64,000 nt of DNA from JABFXC01 sp045804265 (GTDB lineage: Bacteria; Gemmatimonadota; Gemmatimonadetes; Gemmatimonadales; Gemmatimonadaceae): assembly GCA_045804265.1 (NCBI GenBank), contig JBJMNK010000097.1:21911-85910 (forward strand), in the 5' to 3' direction. The translations under genes and the position numbers were made by a program. Positions 1 to 8,236 of the stretch are shown one piece after another; the stretch's first letter is position 1; the number at the start of each line of letters is the position of its first letter. Under the pieces are notes generated by a model. That model searched no databases and was not told the DNA's origin. It was given only the letters and a program-made list of their open reading frames with translations.

Positions 1-149
1 GACGACGAGGCGAAGTACATGAAGAAGTTCATCGCGCCGGCAAAGAGCAGCATGATCGTCATCCCGCTCTGCCCGCCGAACGAGCCGCCGAGGACGACGA
101 GCAGGGCAGTGAGCCCCGCCATCAGCATGAAGACTTTCACGTTGTTCAT
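1..149 (-). CDS. htpX: Protease HtpX, N-terminal part (runs off the window)
   Basis: The reverse strand encodes the first 49 residues, beginning MNNVKVFMLMAGLTALLVVL and continuing through GGSFGGQSG into a second hydrophobic stretch that reads MLLFAGAMNFFMYFAS. This is the two-helix N-terminus typical of HtpX, the M48-family zinc metalloprotease of the inner membrane that degrades misfolded membrane proteins. The HEXXH zinc site lies beyond the window edge and was not seen. The start codon is ATG at 149-147, preceded by an AGGAGAG ribosome site about 8 bases upstream. The gene is divergent from nth; the shared upstream region holds a 12-bp tandem repeat. Confidence 0.85.
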   Translation of the reverse strand, partial: MNNVKVFMLMAGLTALLVVLGGSFGGQSGMTIMLLFAGAMNFFMYFASS

Positions 150-232
150 CGAAGCATCTCTCCTGACAGTTGGGACACCGTGAGGCATCGACCATGATAC
201 ACCAGGAACGCGGGGAAGGAGCCGTTGCGGCG

Positions 233-316
233 CCATGGACGACGCCATCGACTGAGCCATGGACGGCGCCATGGACGGCGCCATCGACTGAGCCATGGAC
301 GACGCAATGGACGGCG
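233..316. repeat. Seven-unit 12-bp tandem repeat (CCATGGACGGCG variants)
   Basis: Seven consecutive 12-bp units alternate between CCATGGACGACG, CCATCGACTGAG and CCATGGACGGCG; the last begins CAATGG. The array lies between divergent htpX and nth. It is open in the nth frame, but the peptide it would encode (PWTTPSTEPWTA-like) does not look like part of endonuclease III, so it is treated as non-coding. Confidence 0.8.
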
Positions 317-349
317 CGCACAGGCGCGCTTCCTGCCGCCAGAGCCGTC

Positions 350-1039
350 ATGGCGCGCACGGTCCAATCTCCGGTGAAGAAGCCGTTTCACGCCCCGACC
401 GCCGTCCGCCTCCTGCGTCGAGCCGTCGGTGAGTTCGCCGACGCGGCGATGTTCGCGCTTCGCGACGAGCACGGCCATCGCTCGCTCTTCGAGCAGCTCG
501 TCGCCTGCATCCTCTCCATCCGCACGCTCGACGAGACGAGCCTCCCCGCCGCGCTTCGCCTCTTCGCCCGCGCGAAGACTCCGCGGGCCGTGGCCGCGCT
601 CAGCGTTGCGCAGATCGACTCGATCATCCACGACGTCACCTTCCACGAAGGGAAAGCCCGGCAAATCCGCGAGCTCGCGCAGCGCACCGACCGCGAGCAC
701 CACGGCACGCTCCCCTGCGACTACGACACCCTCCTCGGCTTCAACGGCGTCGGCCCCAAGTGCGCCAACCTCGCCCTGGGCGTCGCCTGCGGCGAGACGC
801 GCATCGCGGTGGACATCCACGTCCATCGCGTGACCAATCGCTGGGGGATCGTCCACGAGCGAACGCCCGAACGAACGGGCGCGGCGCTGGAAGCGGTCCT
901 GCCCAAGCGCTACTGGATCGAGATCAATCGGCTGCTCGTGCCGTTTGGAAAGCACATCTGCACGGGGAAACTGCCGAAATGCTCGACATGCCCGATGCTC
1001 GCCATGTGCCGCCAAGTGGGCGTCACATCCCACCGATAG
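350..1039 (+). CDS. nth: Endonuclease III-like DNA glycosylase/AP lyase
   Basis: Base-excision-repair glycosylase of the HhH-GPD superfamily that removes oxidised pyrimidines and nicks abasic sites. Visible hallmarks are the helix-hairpin-helix FNGVGPKCANLAL with the catalytic lysine, the VDIHVHRVTNRWG segment with the catalytic aspartate, and a C-terminal [4Fe-4S] cluster with spacing C-x6-C-x2-C-x5-C (CTGKLPKCSTCPMLAMC). The frame is open back to 170, but the first 60 codons cross a 12-bp tandem repeat, so the ATG at 350 is preferred; this gives 229 aa, close to the usual 210-230. No strong ribosome site precedes 350, so the start is uncertain. The family call is firm. Confidence 0.9.
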   Translation: MARTVQSPVKKPFHAPTAVRLLRRAVGEFADAAMFALRDEHGHRSLFEQLVACILSIRTLDETSLPAALRLFARAKTPRAVAALSVAQIDSIIHDVTFHEGKARQIRELAQRTDREHHGTLPCDYDTLLGFNGVGPKCANLALGVACGETRIAVDIHVHRVTNRWGIVHERTPERTGAALEAVLPKRYWIEINRLLVPFGKHICTGKLPKCSTCPMLAMCRQVGVTSHR

Positions 1040-1485
1040 CGACGAGGGACGAGGAGGCGGACGAGGGACGAGGAATCCGCCGCGGCCTAGGGCCGCGAGC
1101 GGGACAAGGGACATGGGACAAGGGGAGGTCCAACAAGGAACAAGGGATGAGGGAGTGGCGCCGTTAATCCGTGTTCCGCGTTATGAGGGACCAGGAAATA
1201 CGAGGGACCAGGAAATACGAGGGACCAGGAAGTGGGAGGGACGAGGAAACAAGAACGACGGGAACACGGTGCAAGAGCGGGGCGTCCCTTGTCAGCCCCC
1301 TCGTTCCTCATAACGCGGAACACCGAACAACCGCGCCGCTTCCTCGTTCCTCGTCGCTCGTTGCGCCCGTCCCTTGTCCCACGTCCCTTGTCCCGCTCGC
1401 GACCCGAGGTCGCGGCGGCTTCCTCGTTCCTTGTCCACCCCCCCTCATCCGCCCTCGTCGCTCGTCGATTTATTGCAGCGTTATT
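1040..1485. repeat. Long imperfect inverted-repeat island
   Basis: No gene is recognised here. Bases about 1042-1215 are rich in GGGACGAGG, GGGACAAGG and GGGACCAGG units. Bases about 1285-1480 contain the reverse complement of the same series in mirrored order. Matching landmarks are GCGAGCGGGACAAGGGAC in the left arm against the mirrored block near 1370-1400, and TGTTCCGCGTTATGAGG near 1172 against CCTCATAACGCGGAACA near 1306. The arms are roughly 170-190 bp around a core of about 70 bp. The island fills the gap between nth and the next gene. Short ORFs across it are composition artefacts. Confidence 0.75.
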
Positions 1486-1510
1486 GGTGAGGCGACTAGG
1501 TTGAGGGACA

Positions 1511-1831
1511 ATGGTCCCTCCCCGTCGCGATCTCTTCAACCTGGCCAAGCGATTCGTCGTCGAGAACATCGACATCGATCCACTCGGCCTGAATGCCGAG
1601 AATTCGCCGCCCCGCCTGACGTTCGAGGCACTCACGAAGATCATGCCCCTCATGTCCCGCACCCGCGAAAAGATCCTCAACAATCTCGACGAGATGTACC
1701 GCGAAGCGTTCGAGCGCGCGAAGGCATCGGGCGACGCGACGCAGATGGCGACGCTCGACTTCGCCTATCGTCGCGAGCAGCTGTACTTCGAGATCCTGCT
1801 CGATGTCCGGGACGCGGTCGAGCGCCGCTGA
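1511..1831 (+). CDS. Conserved-looking hypothetical protein, 106 aa
   Basis: Soluble, charged, mostly helical 106-residue protein without signal peptide or membrane segment; its first residues are MVPPRRDLFNLAKRFVVENI. It contains a Glu/Arg-rich helical stretch (REKILNNLDEMYREAFERAK) and ends in DVRDAVERR. No family is recognised. Codon use fits the neighbours and the gene begins immediately after the inverted-repeat island. It converges on the TerC gene with a 21-base gap. The ATG at 1511 follows a GAGGGACA sequence that could serve as a weak ribosome site. Confidence 0.6.
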   Translation: MVPPRRDLFNLAKRFVVENIDIDPLGLNAENSPPRLTFEALTKIMPLMSRTREKILNNLDEMYREAFERAKASGDATQMATLDFAYRREQLYFEILLDVRDAVERR

Positions 1832-1852
1832 CGATCGCCCGGCCAGCCATGC

Positions 1853-2818
1853 CTAACGTTCGCCGTCGCCCGGCACCTCCGGCGCCGGCTGCCCCTGCGG
1901 CGCCGACGAGCCCGCGGGCCAGCGCAGCGACGCCGCGATCGAGACCGCCAGCACGCCGAGGATGACCGCGAGCGAGGTGTAGATCGGGATCGTCCACCAG
2001 TGCGCGCCGATCATCTTCACGCCGACGAAGGTGAGGATCAACGCCAGCCCGTATTTCAGCAGGTGGAACTTGTAGACCACGTTCGCCAGCAGGAAATAGA
2101 GCGAGCGGAGCCCGAGTATCGCGAAGATGTTCGACGTGTAGACGAGGAATGGGTCACGCGTCACCGCGAAGATCGCCGGGATCGAGTCGACCGCGAAGAT
2201 GAGGTCCGTGAACTCGACCAGCACGAGTACCAGCAGCAGCGGCGTCGCCAGTCGCCTGCCATTCTCGATCGTGAAGAATTTCTGCCCGTCGTACTCGTGC
2301 GAGAACGGGAGGAGGCGCTGCGCCAGACGGACGATCGGGTTCCGCGCGCCATCGAAGTCGTCGTCGGCCTTGAACGCCATCCGGATGCCCGTGATGATGA
2401 GCATCGCGCCGAAGATGTAGATTATCCAGTGGAAGCGGGCCAGCAGCAGCGTGCCGAGTGCGATGAACAGCCCGCGCATCAGCAGCGCGCCGACGATTCC
2501 CCAGAAGAGCACCCGATGCTGGTACTTCTCGGGGACCCGGAAGTACGAGAAGATCAGGACGATGACGAAGATGTTGTCGACGCTGAGCGACTCTTCGATC
2601 ACGTAGCCGGTGACGAAGGTCAGCGCATGATGCGCGTCCTTGAAGAACCAGAGCCCTCCGGCGAACAGCATCGCCAGCGCGACCCAGACGCCGACCCAGG
2701 CCATCGCCTCCTTCGGCCGGACGACGTGCGCCTTGCGATGAAAGACGCCGAGATCCAGGGCGAGCATCGCCAGCACGAACGCGTTGAAGCCGACCCAGAA
2801 CCAGATGTTGGTTGCCAT
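1853..2818 (-). CDS. TerC/Alx family integral membrane protein, probable Mn2+ exporter
   Basis: A 321-aa multi-pass protein of the TerC family (PF03741). The N-terminus is MATNIWFWVGFNAFVLAMLA, and the family core is visible in ESLSVDNIFVIVLIFSYFRV and LVEFTDLIFAVDSIPAIFAV; the acidic residues in these helices are the conserved metal-handling positions. About 8-9 membrane helices are apparent, with a Pro/Gly/Glu-rich cytoplasmic tail after residue 290. Members exported or tested in E. coli and Bacillus act in manganese efflux. The 5' leader contains a yybP-ykoY-like riboswitch and a terminator, which supports manganese-regulated expression. The TAG stop lies inside a CGTTAGGC word. Confidence 0.88.
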   Translation of the reverse strand: MATNIWFWVGFNAFVLAMLALDLGVFHRKAHVVRPKEAMAWVGVWVALAMLFAGGLWFFKDAHHALTFVTGYVIEESLSVDNIFVIVLIFSYFRVPEKYQHRVLFWGIVGALLMRGLFIALGTLLLARFHWIIYIFGAMLIITGIRMAFKADDDFDGARNPIVRLAQRLLPFSHEYDGQKFFTIENGRRLATPLLLVLVLVEFTDLIFAVDSIPAIFAVTRDPFLVYTSNIFAILGLRSLYFLLANVVYKFHLLKYGLALILTFVGVKMIGAHWWTIPIYTSLAVILGVLAVSIAASLRWPAGSSAPQGQPAPEVPGDGER

Positions 2819-2861
2819 TGTCCTCTTCGCCGCGGTACCTCGCCTGACCGTCGTCCCGCTC

Positions 2862-2923
2862 CGGGACGAAAAAGAAAAGCGAGACCCCTACGGCACGTGG
2901 TTGTCGTGTCGTAGTGGTCTCGC
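2862..2923 (-). terminator. Intrinsic terminator forming the expression platform of the TerC riboswitch
   Basis: On the minus strand, arm GCGAGACCACTACG (2923-2910) pairs with CGTAGGGGTCTCGC (2892-2879), 13 of 14 pairs, around a 17-base loop. It is followed by CTTTTCTTTTTC. The 5' arm overlaps the conserved GAGACC region of the upstream aptamer, so ligand binding could sequester it and allow read-through into the TerC gene. Confidence 0.8.
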
Positions 2924-3030
2924 CAAGGTCTCAACGACCCATCGAACGACCGGGAGCGCGAGCGCTCCGTCTTGACGATCGTCCGTTCCAGCCCGCGCAC
3001 ATCACGCCGGCCAGCAGGCTACTCCCCACT
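2905..3030 (-). ncRNA. yybP-ykoY (manganese) riboswitch aptamer candidate
   Basis: The minus-strand leader of the TerC gene carries the conserved loop sequence GGGGAGTAGCC (3027-3017), a middle GATCGTCAAGACGG-like segment, and the second conserved loop TTGAGACCTTGGC (2934-2922). These are the signature loops of the yybP-ykoY class, which senses Mn2+ and commonly precedes TerC/Alx, MntP and P-type ATPase genes. An intrinsic terminator follows directly. The assignment is by motif and gene context; no covariance model was run. Confidence 0.8.
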
Positions 3031-3180
3031 GAATAGAGAGAAGGCAAACACGTTGCCTCGGCCGCGTCAAGCTTGATCGACGAAAGAGCGGCATCTCTCG
3101 ATCCCGCTTCGCCGCGCCGCGGTTTCCACTACCACGCGTCGCCGTATCCATCGCGGAGAATTGTCAGTAGCATTTCCCCC

Positions 3181-4839
3181 ATGCGTTACCTCGTCCCGCT
3201 CCTCGCTCTTCTCTCCGCCTGCGTCATGCATCATCCCACGCCGCAACCTGCCACGCCTGTTTCGCTCGCGATCGTCAATGCGCGCGTGTGGACCGGCGAC
3301 ACGCGGCGCCCATGGGCAGATGGCGTCGCGGTGCGCGGCGATCGCATCGCGGCGGTCGGATCGAGTGCCGAGATCCGGAAGTTGTGCTCCGCTTCGACAC
3401 GCGTGATCGATGCGCATGGTCAGATGCTCGTGCCTGGTTTCCATGATGCGCACGTGCACTTCATCGACGGCGGCTTCCGCCTGGCGTCGGTGCAGCTGCG
3501 CGACGCGAAGACTCCCGCGGAATTCATCGCCCGGATCAAGGCATTCGCCGCGACCGTACCCAGGGGAACGTGGATCGTCGGCGGCGACTGGGACCACGAG
3601 CAGTGGGGCGGCGAGCTCCCCGCGCGAGGATGGATCGATTCGGTCACCGCCGACCACCCGGTCTGGGTCAACCGGCTCGATGGTCATATGAGCCTCGCCA
3701 ACAGCGCCGCGCTGCGCGCAGCCGGCGTCACGCGCGCGACCCCCGCCGTCGACGGCGGCACGATCGTCCGCGATGCGTCCGGCGAGCCGACCGGAGTCCT
3801 CAAGGACAACGCGATGTGGCTGGTCGACCAGCGAGTGCCACCCGCCACAGCGGAACAAAACGACCGCGCGCTCTCGGCCGCGATGCGCTACGTCGCCGAG
3901 CAGGGCGTGACATCGGTGCACAACATGGGGACGTGGGACGACCTCGCCACCTTCGAGCGTGCGCACGCCGCCGGCACCATGATCACCCGCATCTACGCCG
4001 TCGTCCCGCTCGCGACCTGGGCGCGGCTTCGCGACACCGTCGCCGCGCGCGGCCGCGGCGACTCGTGGGTGCGGATCGGCGGCCTCAAGGGGTTCGTCGA
4101 CGGATCGTTAGGCAGCCACACCGCCGCCTTTCTCGAGCCGTTCACCGACGCGCCTAACGATACCGGGCTTCTCGTCAACACACCGCAGGATCTCTACGAG
4201 TGGACCCGCGGCGCCGACGCCGCCGGGCTGCAGGTGATCGTCCACGCCATCGGCGACCGGGCGATCCGGCTCCAATTGGACATCTTCGGCCGCGTCGCGG
4301 CTGAAGATGGCGCGCGCGACCGGCGCTTCCGCATCGAGCACGCCCAGCACATCGCGCCCGCCGACATCCCGCGCTTCGCCCAGCTCGGAGTGATCGCGAG
4401 CATGCAGCCCTACCACGCGATCGACGACGGCCGTTGGGCCGAGAAGGTGATCGGGCCCGAGCGCATCAGGACGACGTACGCGTTCCGCTCGCTGCGCGAC
4501 AGCGGCGCGAGGCTCGCCTTCGGCAGCGACTGGTTCGTCGCACCACCGACGCCGCTCGACGGGATCTATGCCGCCGTCACGCGGCGCACGCTCGACGACC
4601 GCAACCCCGGGGGCTGGGTGCCGGAGCAGAAGATCACCGTCGAGGATGCGCTCCGGGCGTATACGATCGGCGGCGCGTATGCGTCGTTCGAGGAGAGCGA
4701 CAAGGGCTCGATCGTGCGCGGGAAGCTCGCCGACTTCACCCTGATCGACCGCGACCTCACCCGGATCGCGCCGGAGACGATCCGCGACGCCCACGTCGTG
4801 ATGACGATCGTCGGCGGGCGCGTGGTCTTCGAGCGTTAG
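3181..4839 (+). CDS. Amidohydrolase lipoprotein (Amidohydro_3, YtcJ-like)
   Basis: Metal-dependent hydrolase of the amidohydrolase superfamily, 552 aa, with an N-terminal lipoprotein signal MRYLVPLLALLSAC (lipobox LSAC), so probably periplasmic or outer-membrane anchored. The early metal site GFHDAHVHF supplies the HxH pair. Further hallmarks are WIVGGDWDHEQWG, LKGFVDGSLGSHTAAF, IVHAIGDRAIR, RIEHAQHI and LAFGSDWFV, all typical of the YtcJ-like branch (PF07969). Substrate unknown; this branch includes many uncharacterised exo-acting enzymes. The frame extends back to 3073, but the ATG at 3181 begins the signal peptide. The TAG stop lies within CGTTAGGC. Confidence 0.88.
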   Translation: MRYLVPLLALLSACVMHHPTPQPATPVSLAIVNARVWTGDTRRPWADGVAVRGDRIAAVGSSAEIRKLCSASTRVIDAHGQMLVPGFHDAHVHFIDGGFRLASVQLRDAKTPAEFIARIKAFAATVPRGTWIVGGDWDHEQWGGELPARGWIDSVTADHPVWVNRLDGHMSLANSAALRAAGVTRATPAVDGGTIVRDASGEPTGVLKDNAMWLVDQRVPPATAEQNDRALSAAMRYVAEQGVTSVHNMGTWDDLATFERAHAAGTMITRIYAVVPLATWARLRDTVAARGRGDSWVRIGGLKGFVDGSLGSHTAAFLEPFTDAPNDTGLLVNTPQDLYEWTRGADAAGLQVIVHAIGDRAIRLQLDIFGRVAAEDGARDRRFRIEHAQHIAPADIPRFAQLGVIASMQPYHAIDDGRWAEKVIGPERIRTTYAFRSLRDSGARLAFGSDWFVAPPTPLDGIYAAVTRRTLDDRNPGGWVPEQKITVEDALRAYTIGGAYASFEESDKGSIVRGKLADFTLIDRDLTRIAPETIRDAHVVMTIVGGRVVFER

Positions 4840-4842
4840 GCC

Positions 4843-5310
4843 TTACCGGCTGACGAGCCCGAGGACCTTGATGCCGGGGCCGAGGCGCGCCGTCGCCCGG
4901 ACGTAGCCGATCGCGCCGACCGTCGTCCGGACGTACGCCAGCACCTGGTCGTCGCTGCTCCGCTGCGGCGGAGGGACGTTCCGCCCCGAGAAGATCTGCT
5001 GCTGCCAGTAGGAGCGGATCGCCCGCGGCGACTTGCCGTGCACCGCCTCGGTGAACGCCTCGTGGATCGGGTCGTCGTCAGGCAGGTCGACCGGAAATGC
5101 CGGCGTCCCGTCGCTGAACGACTGCTCCTTCTTCGTGAAGAGCGCGGCCAGCTCCGTGCGCGAGATGCTCGACATGAGGTTGGCCCCGTTCACGACGACG
5201 ACGAAGCTCGTCTGCTGCGCGCCGGCCTGCCGCGGGACGATGGCGGCGAGGACGAGCGCCGCGGCGGCGGAGGAGACAACTCGAGCGACGAGTCGGGCGA
5301 GCTTCGGCAT
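4843..5310 (-). CDS. Secreted PstS-like/phosphate-binding-fold protein
   Basis: A 155-aa protein with a Sec signal (MPKLARLVARVV... ending in QAGAQ). The mature part has FVVVVNGANLMSSISRTELA, LFTKKEQSFSDGTPAFPVDL, IRSYWQQQIFSGRNVPPP and VGAIGYVRA. This pattern matches the short PstS-like (PBP-like) domain proteins in which a TELAALFTKK-type helix and a YWQQQIFSG segment recur. It probably binds an anion in the periplasm; no permease gene is nearby. ATG 5310 is chosen for the compact signal peptide; ATG 5337 would add nine residues. It is convergent with the amidohydrolase, three bases apart. Confidence 0.65.
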   Translation of the reverse strand: MPKLARLVARVVSSAAAALVLAAIVPRQAGAQQTSFVVVVNGANLMSSISRTELAALFTKKEQSFSDGTPAFPVDLPDDDPIHEAFTEAVHGKSPRAIRSYWQQQIFSGRNVPPPQRSSDDQVLAYVRTTVGAIGYVRATARLGPGIKVLGLVSR

Positions 5311-5530
5311 CGAAGCGGGGCGAGAGTCGTTGAACATCGGCGGGGCCCCAAGATAGCGGGACGCGGGATACCCGGGAGTGACGATTATCACCCCCATTCG
5401 GGTTACGGGGCCTGTCATTCCGGCGTCCTTGAGGGTTGCGGCCGGCCGCATTTCCCGGTCGCTTATCCCCCTGGCTCGCCGCCGCACGGGATTCTCGCAC
5501 CATCGAGAGCATCGCTCGCATGACGCTCGG

Positions 5531-7231
5531 ATGACCTCCCGCCCCATCGCCCGCCCCAATCTGGTCCGTCGCCTCGCCCGGCTCGCCGCACTCGCGTTGC
5601 TCGGCGTCGGCTGCCGCGATCGCGCACCGGTCGGACCCGGGCTGCCAAGCCATGCGGCGCTGGCGATCGCGCCCCAGCTGCAGCGGGCGGCGCAGGCCGG
5701 TGGGCCGAGCTTCGTTTCGATCAAGTCGGTTCGCGGTGTCCTCACCCCTGCTGGCGGCGGCGAGCCGTACGTGGTCGATGCGAACTTCGTCGGTGACACG
5801 GCGACACTCGAGTTCAACGTCACGTTCGCCGGCGGAACCCAGCGCTACACCCTTGCCCTCGCCGCGGCTGACACCGCGGGGGACACGCTCTTCCGTTCAC
5901 TGCGCGACGTCGTCGCGAGCACGGGCGACAACTCGCCCGTAACCGACATCATGACCTGGATCGCGCCCGACACCAGCGTGCGCACGATCTTCCTCCTTCC
6001 CGCCGACAGCGTCGTCCTCAGTGGCGACACGCTCGGAGTAACCGCCACCGGAATCGACGCGCGTGAAGCGACGATCACGCCGCTCTACATCGGCTGGACA
6101 TCGCGCGACACGAATGTCGCGACAGTGATCTCGAGCGGACCGTCGTCGGCGCGCGTCATCGGGCGATCGATCGAGAGCCCGGTCTGGATCGTCGGTCGCA
6201 CCTTCAATGGCACGGCCGACTCGGTGACTGTGCGCGTCGCGCTCAAGGTCGCCTCGGTCACCCTCGCCGCCGACACGGTGCACGTCGTGGCCGGCACCGT
6301 AGCGACCACCTCGGCCACCGTCACCGACGCGTTAGGCACGATCCTCGATCGCCCGGTCAGCTTCACGACGCTCGATCCGAAGATCGCGACCGTCAGTACG
6401 CTTCTCGGTGTCGCGGTGGCGCGCGGGGCAGCCGCGCCGAGGACAGGCGCGCAAGTCGCGCCGGCCGTCGCGCAGGTCACCGGTGTCAGCATGGGCACGA
6501 CGCAGCTGATTGCCGAGAGCGGTGGGCGCGCCGACACGACCGTCATCGTCGTCGATCCGGGACCAGTCGCGATGGTGCGCATCATTCCCGACTCGGTCGC
6601 GATCCTCGCCCGCGACTCGATCCGCTTCGCGGTCCTCTTGCTCGACGCGAACGGCGACACGCTCACCGGACGCAAGGTCAGCTGGGCGACGGACAGCTCG
6701 TTCGTCACCACGATCGACGCCAGCGGCATGGTGCGAGGCACCAGTGTCGGACGCTCGCTCGTCACTGCCACCGCCGAGGGGATCACCGACACTGCCGTCG
6801 TGAATGTCGTCACGACGGGGACGAGCATCGTCCGCACCGTCGTGAGCCCGAAGACGCTCCACTTGCTGTCGCCGGGCGAGCGCGGGCAGCTCGTTGCGCA
6901 GGGATATGCGGGCGACTCGTCGCAGGTGCCTGGGCGCTACACCTGGAGCGTCAGGCAGCCGCTACCTCTTCTTTCGCTGGACTCGCTCGGCGGTGTGACG
7001 GCGCTCGCCGTCGGTACCGCATGGGTGATCGCGACGGAGAAGGGTGGGACCGCCGACTCGGCACAGGTCACCGTCGGGCAAGCAGCGCAGGCGGCGCCGG
7101 TCACGTCGGCACGCGTGCGCGGTGCCGATGCCGCGGCGAGGACCAGTCGTCGGAGCTACCGCGCGGGCAACGCGATCGTTGCGCCATCGCGCCCGCTTGG
7201 CGTGGCGGTAACGCGTCGCCCCTCGCGCTGA
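5531..7231 (+). CDS. BIG2-domain (bacterial Ig-like) lipoprotein
   Basis: Surface or periplasmic lipoprotein of 566 aa: signal MTSRPIARPNLVRRLARLAA followed by lipobox LLGVGC. After residue about 130 there are several repeats of the Ig-like group 2 fold, with recurring SWATDSSFVTTIDASGMVRG and VTATAEGITDTAVV-type strands. These domains are usually adhesive or structural. The open frame extends upstream to 5378, but the signal peptide decides the ATG at 5531. Thr/Ser/Asp-rich composition is typical of secreted proteins of this lineage. Partner or ligand unknown. Confidence 0.8.
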   Translation: MTSRPIARPNLVRRLARLAALALLGVGCRDRAPVGPGLPSHAALAIAPQLQRAAQAGGPSFVSIKSVRGVLTPAGGGEPYVVDANFVGDTATLEFNVTFAGGTQRYTLALAAADTAGDTLFRSLRDVVASTGDNSPVTDIMTWIAPDTSVRTIFLLPADSVVLSGDTLGVTATGIDAREATITPLYIGWTSRDTNVATVISSGPSSARVIGRSIESPVWIVGRTFNGTADSVTVRVALKVASVTLAADTVHVVAGTVATTSATVTDALGTILDRPVSFTTLDPKIATVSTLLGVAVARGAAAPRTGAQVAPAVAQVTGVSMGTTQLIAESGGRADTTVIVVDPGPVAMVRIIPDSVAILARDSIRFAVLLLDANGDTLTGRKVSWATDSSFVTTIDASGMVRGTSVGRSLVTATAEGITDTAVVNVVTTGTSIVRTVVSPKTLHLLSPGERGQLVAQGYAGDSSQVPGRYTWSVRQPLPLLSLDSLGGVTALAVGTAWVIATEKGGTADSAQVTVGQAAQAAPVTSARVRGADAAARTSRRSYRAGNAIVAPSRPLGVAVTRRPSR

Positions 7232-7375
7232 CGGGAGCACACGATCACCGCGGGTCGCGAAATCGCGACGTAAACGGCGCGGACGGGCGTGGGCTTGATG
7301 GCACTTCCCATGCGTTTCCTGGCGCCATCAGTGCATGTCACGCAGTTCACAAGCGACTCGTTCCCCCGGGGACCA

Positions 7376-7858
7376 ATGCCGTCGGCCACACAGTGCGCGT
7401 TCTGCGAGCTCGTTCGCGGGGCGGGTGAAGCCAGCGTCTGCTACGAAGACGCGGTCGCGATAGCGTTCATGGACATTCAGCCGGTGAATGCGGGGCACGT
7501 GCTCGTCGCGCCGCGCCGGCACTTCGAGTCGCTCGACGACCTGCCCGCCGAAATCGCGATGCACCTCTTCGAGGTGGCCCTCCGTCTCGAGCCCGCGGTT
7601 CGGAAGGTCACGGGCGCGGAAGGAATGAACATGGTGGTCAACAGCGGCCGAGCGGCGGGGCAGGACGTGTTTCACTACCACGTGCACCTGATCCCGCGTC
7701 GCGTCGGCGACGGCTTCGATATCCCGCTGCCATTCCCGGCGTCGGACATGCCGAACCGCATGCAGCTCGACGCCTGCGCGGCGCGGATCATTGCGGCCAG
7801 CCATGACTCGGTGGGCGCGATGCGCGCGCACGAAGCGGTCGACGTCGCCGCCGATTAG
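7376..7858 (+). CDS. HIT family protein (histidine triad nucleotide hydrolase)
   Basis: A 160-aa cytosolic HIT protein. CAFCELVRG near the N-terminus supplies a Cys pair common in the family. DIQPVNAGHVLVAPRRHFESL is the conserved core and HYHVHLIPR is the histidine triad (HxHxHxx), whose middle histidine is the nucleophile in nucleotidyl hydrolysis or transfer. The ATG at 7376, preceded by CGGGGACC, is preferred over the upstream in-frame ATG at 7289. The natural substrate of bacterial HIT proteins is usually an adenosine phosphoramidate or dinucleoside polyphosphate. Confidence 0.9.
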   Translation: MPSATQCAFCELVRGAGEASVCYEDAVAIAFMDIQPVNAGHVLVAPRRHFESLDDLPAEIAMHLFEVALRLEPAVRKVTGAEGMNMVVNSGRAAGQDVFHYHVHLIPRRVGDGFDIPLPFPASDMPNRMQLDACAARIIAASHDSVGAMRAHEAVDVAAD

Positions 7859-8236
7859 CGCGCCAACGATTTCGCCTCGAGCAGCGACACGCCTGGCGGG
7901 AACAATGCCCGGCCATGGATGGTAGCTGTTACTACCAGCCCGGTCGGGCGTCGCATTGATAGGTGCACGTCGTCAACCGGCTCCTGCAGCATGGTACTGG
8001 CGCTGGCGGCATGCAGGCTGCACTCTAGGGGCGCGACGGCAATGATGCCGTCCAAGTTCGGAGGCGGATGATCGGCAGCTCCAGCGATCCTCGACACCGA
8101 GATTCGGCAGTTGGCGGGCGGCGCGTTGCGCTGCCCTGCGCGCTGCCTTCGCCAGCCGCGACGATCCGCAGCACGTCCATCGCCCCGCCCGGGATCATCT
8201 CCCGGCGCGGGGTTTCGTCTTTCACCCCGAGGTGAG
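7859..8236. other. Gene-poor stretch, nothing convincing
   Basis: An 80-codon minus-strand frame at 7855-8097 exists, but it lacks a recognisable domain or ribosome site and overlaps the end of the HIT gene. I see no hairpin-plus-T-tract or repeat here. The last 30 bases contain the ribosome site of the HNH gene. Confidence 0.5.

Noticed and set aside
146..1114. A 322-codon minus-strand frame across nth and the repeat island
   Set aside because: It ends in a tandem repeat-derived peptide and overlaps nth completely; endonuclease III motifs fix the real strand.
1040..1500. CRISPR-like array in the inverted repeat island
   Set aside because: Units are degenerate, not regularly spaced, and the arrangement is mirrored rather than direct; no cas genes.
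7855..8097. An 80-codon minus-strand frame after the HIT gene
   Set aside because: No ribosome site, no recognised domain, and overlap with the HIT stop region; reported only as gene-poor DNA.
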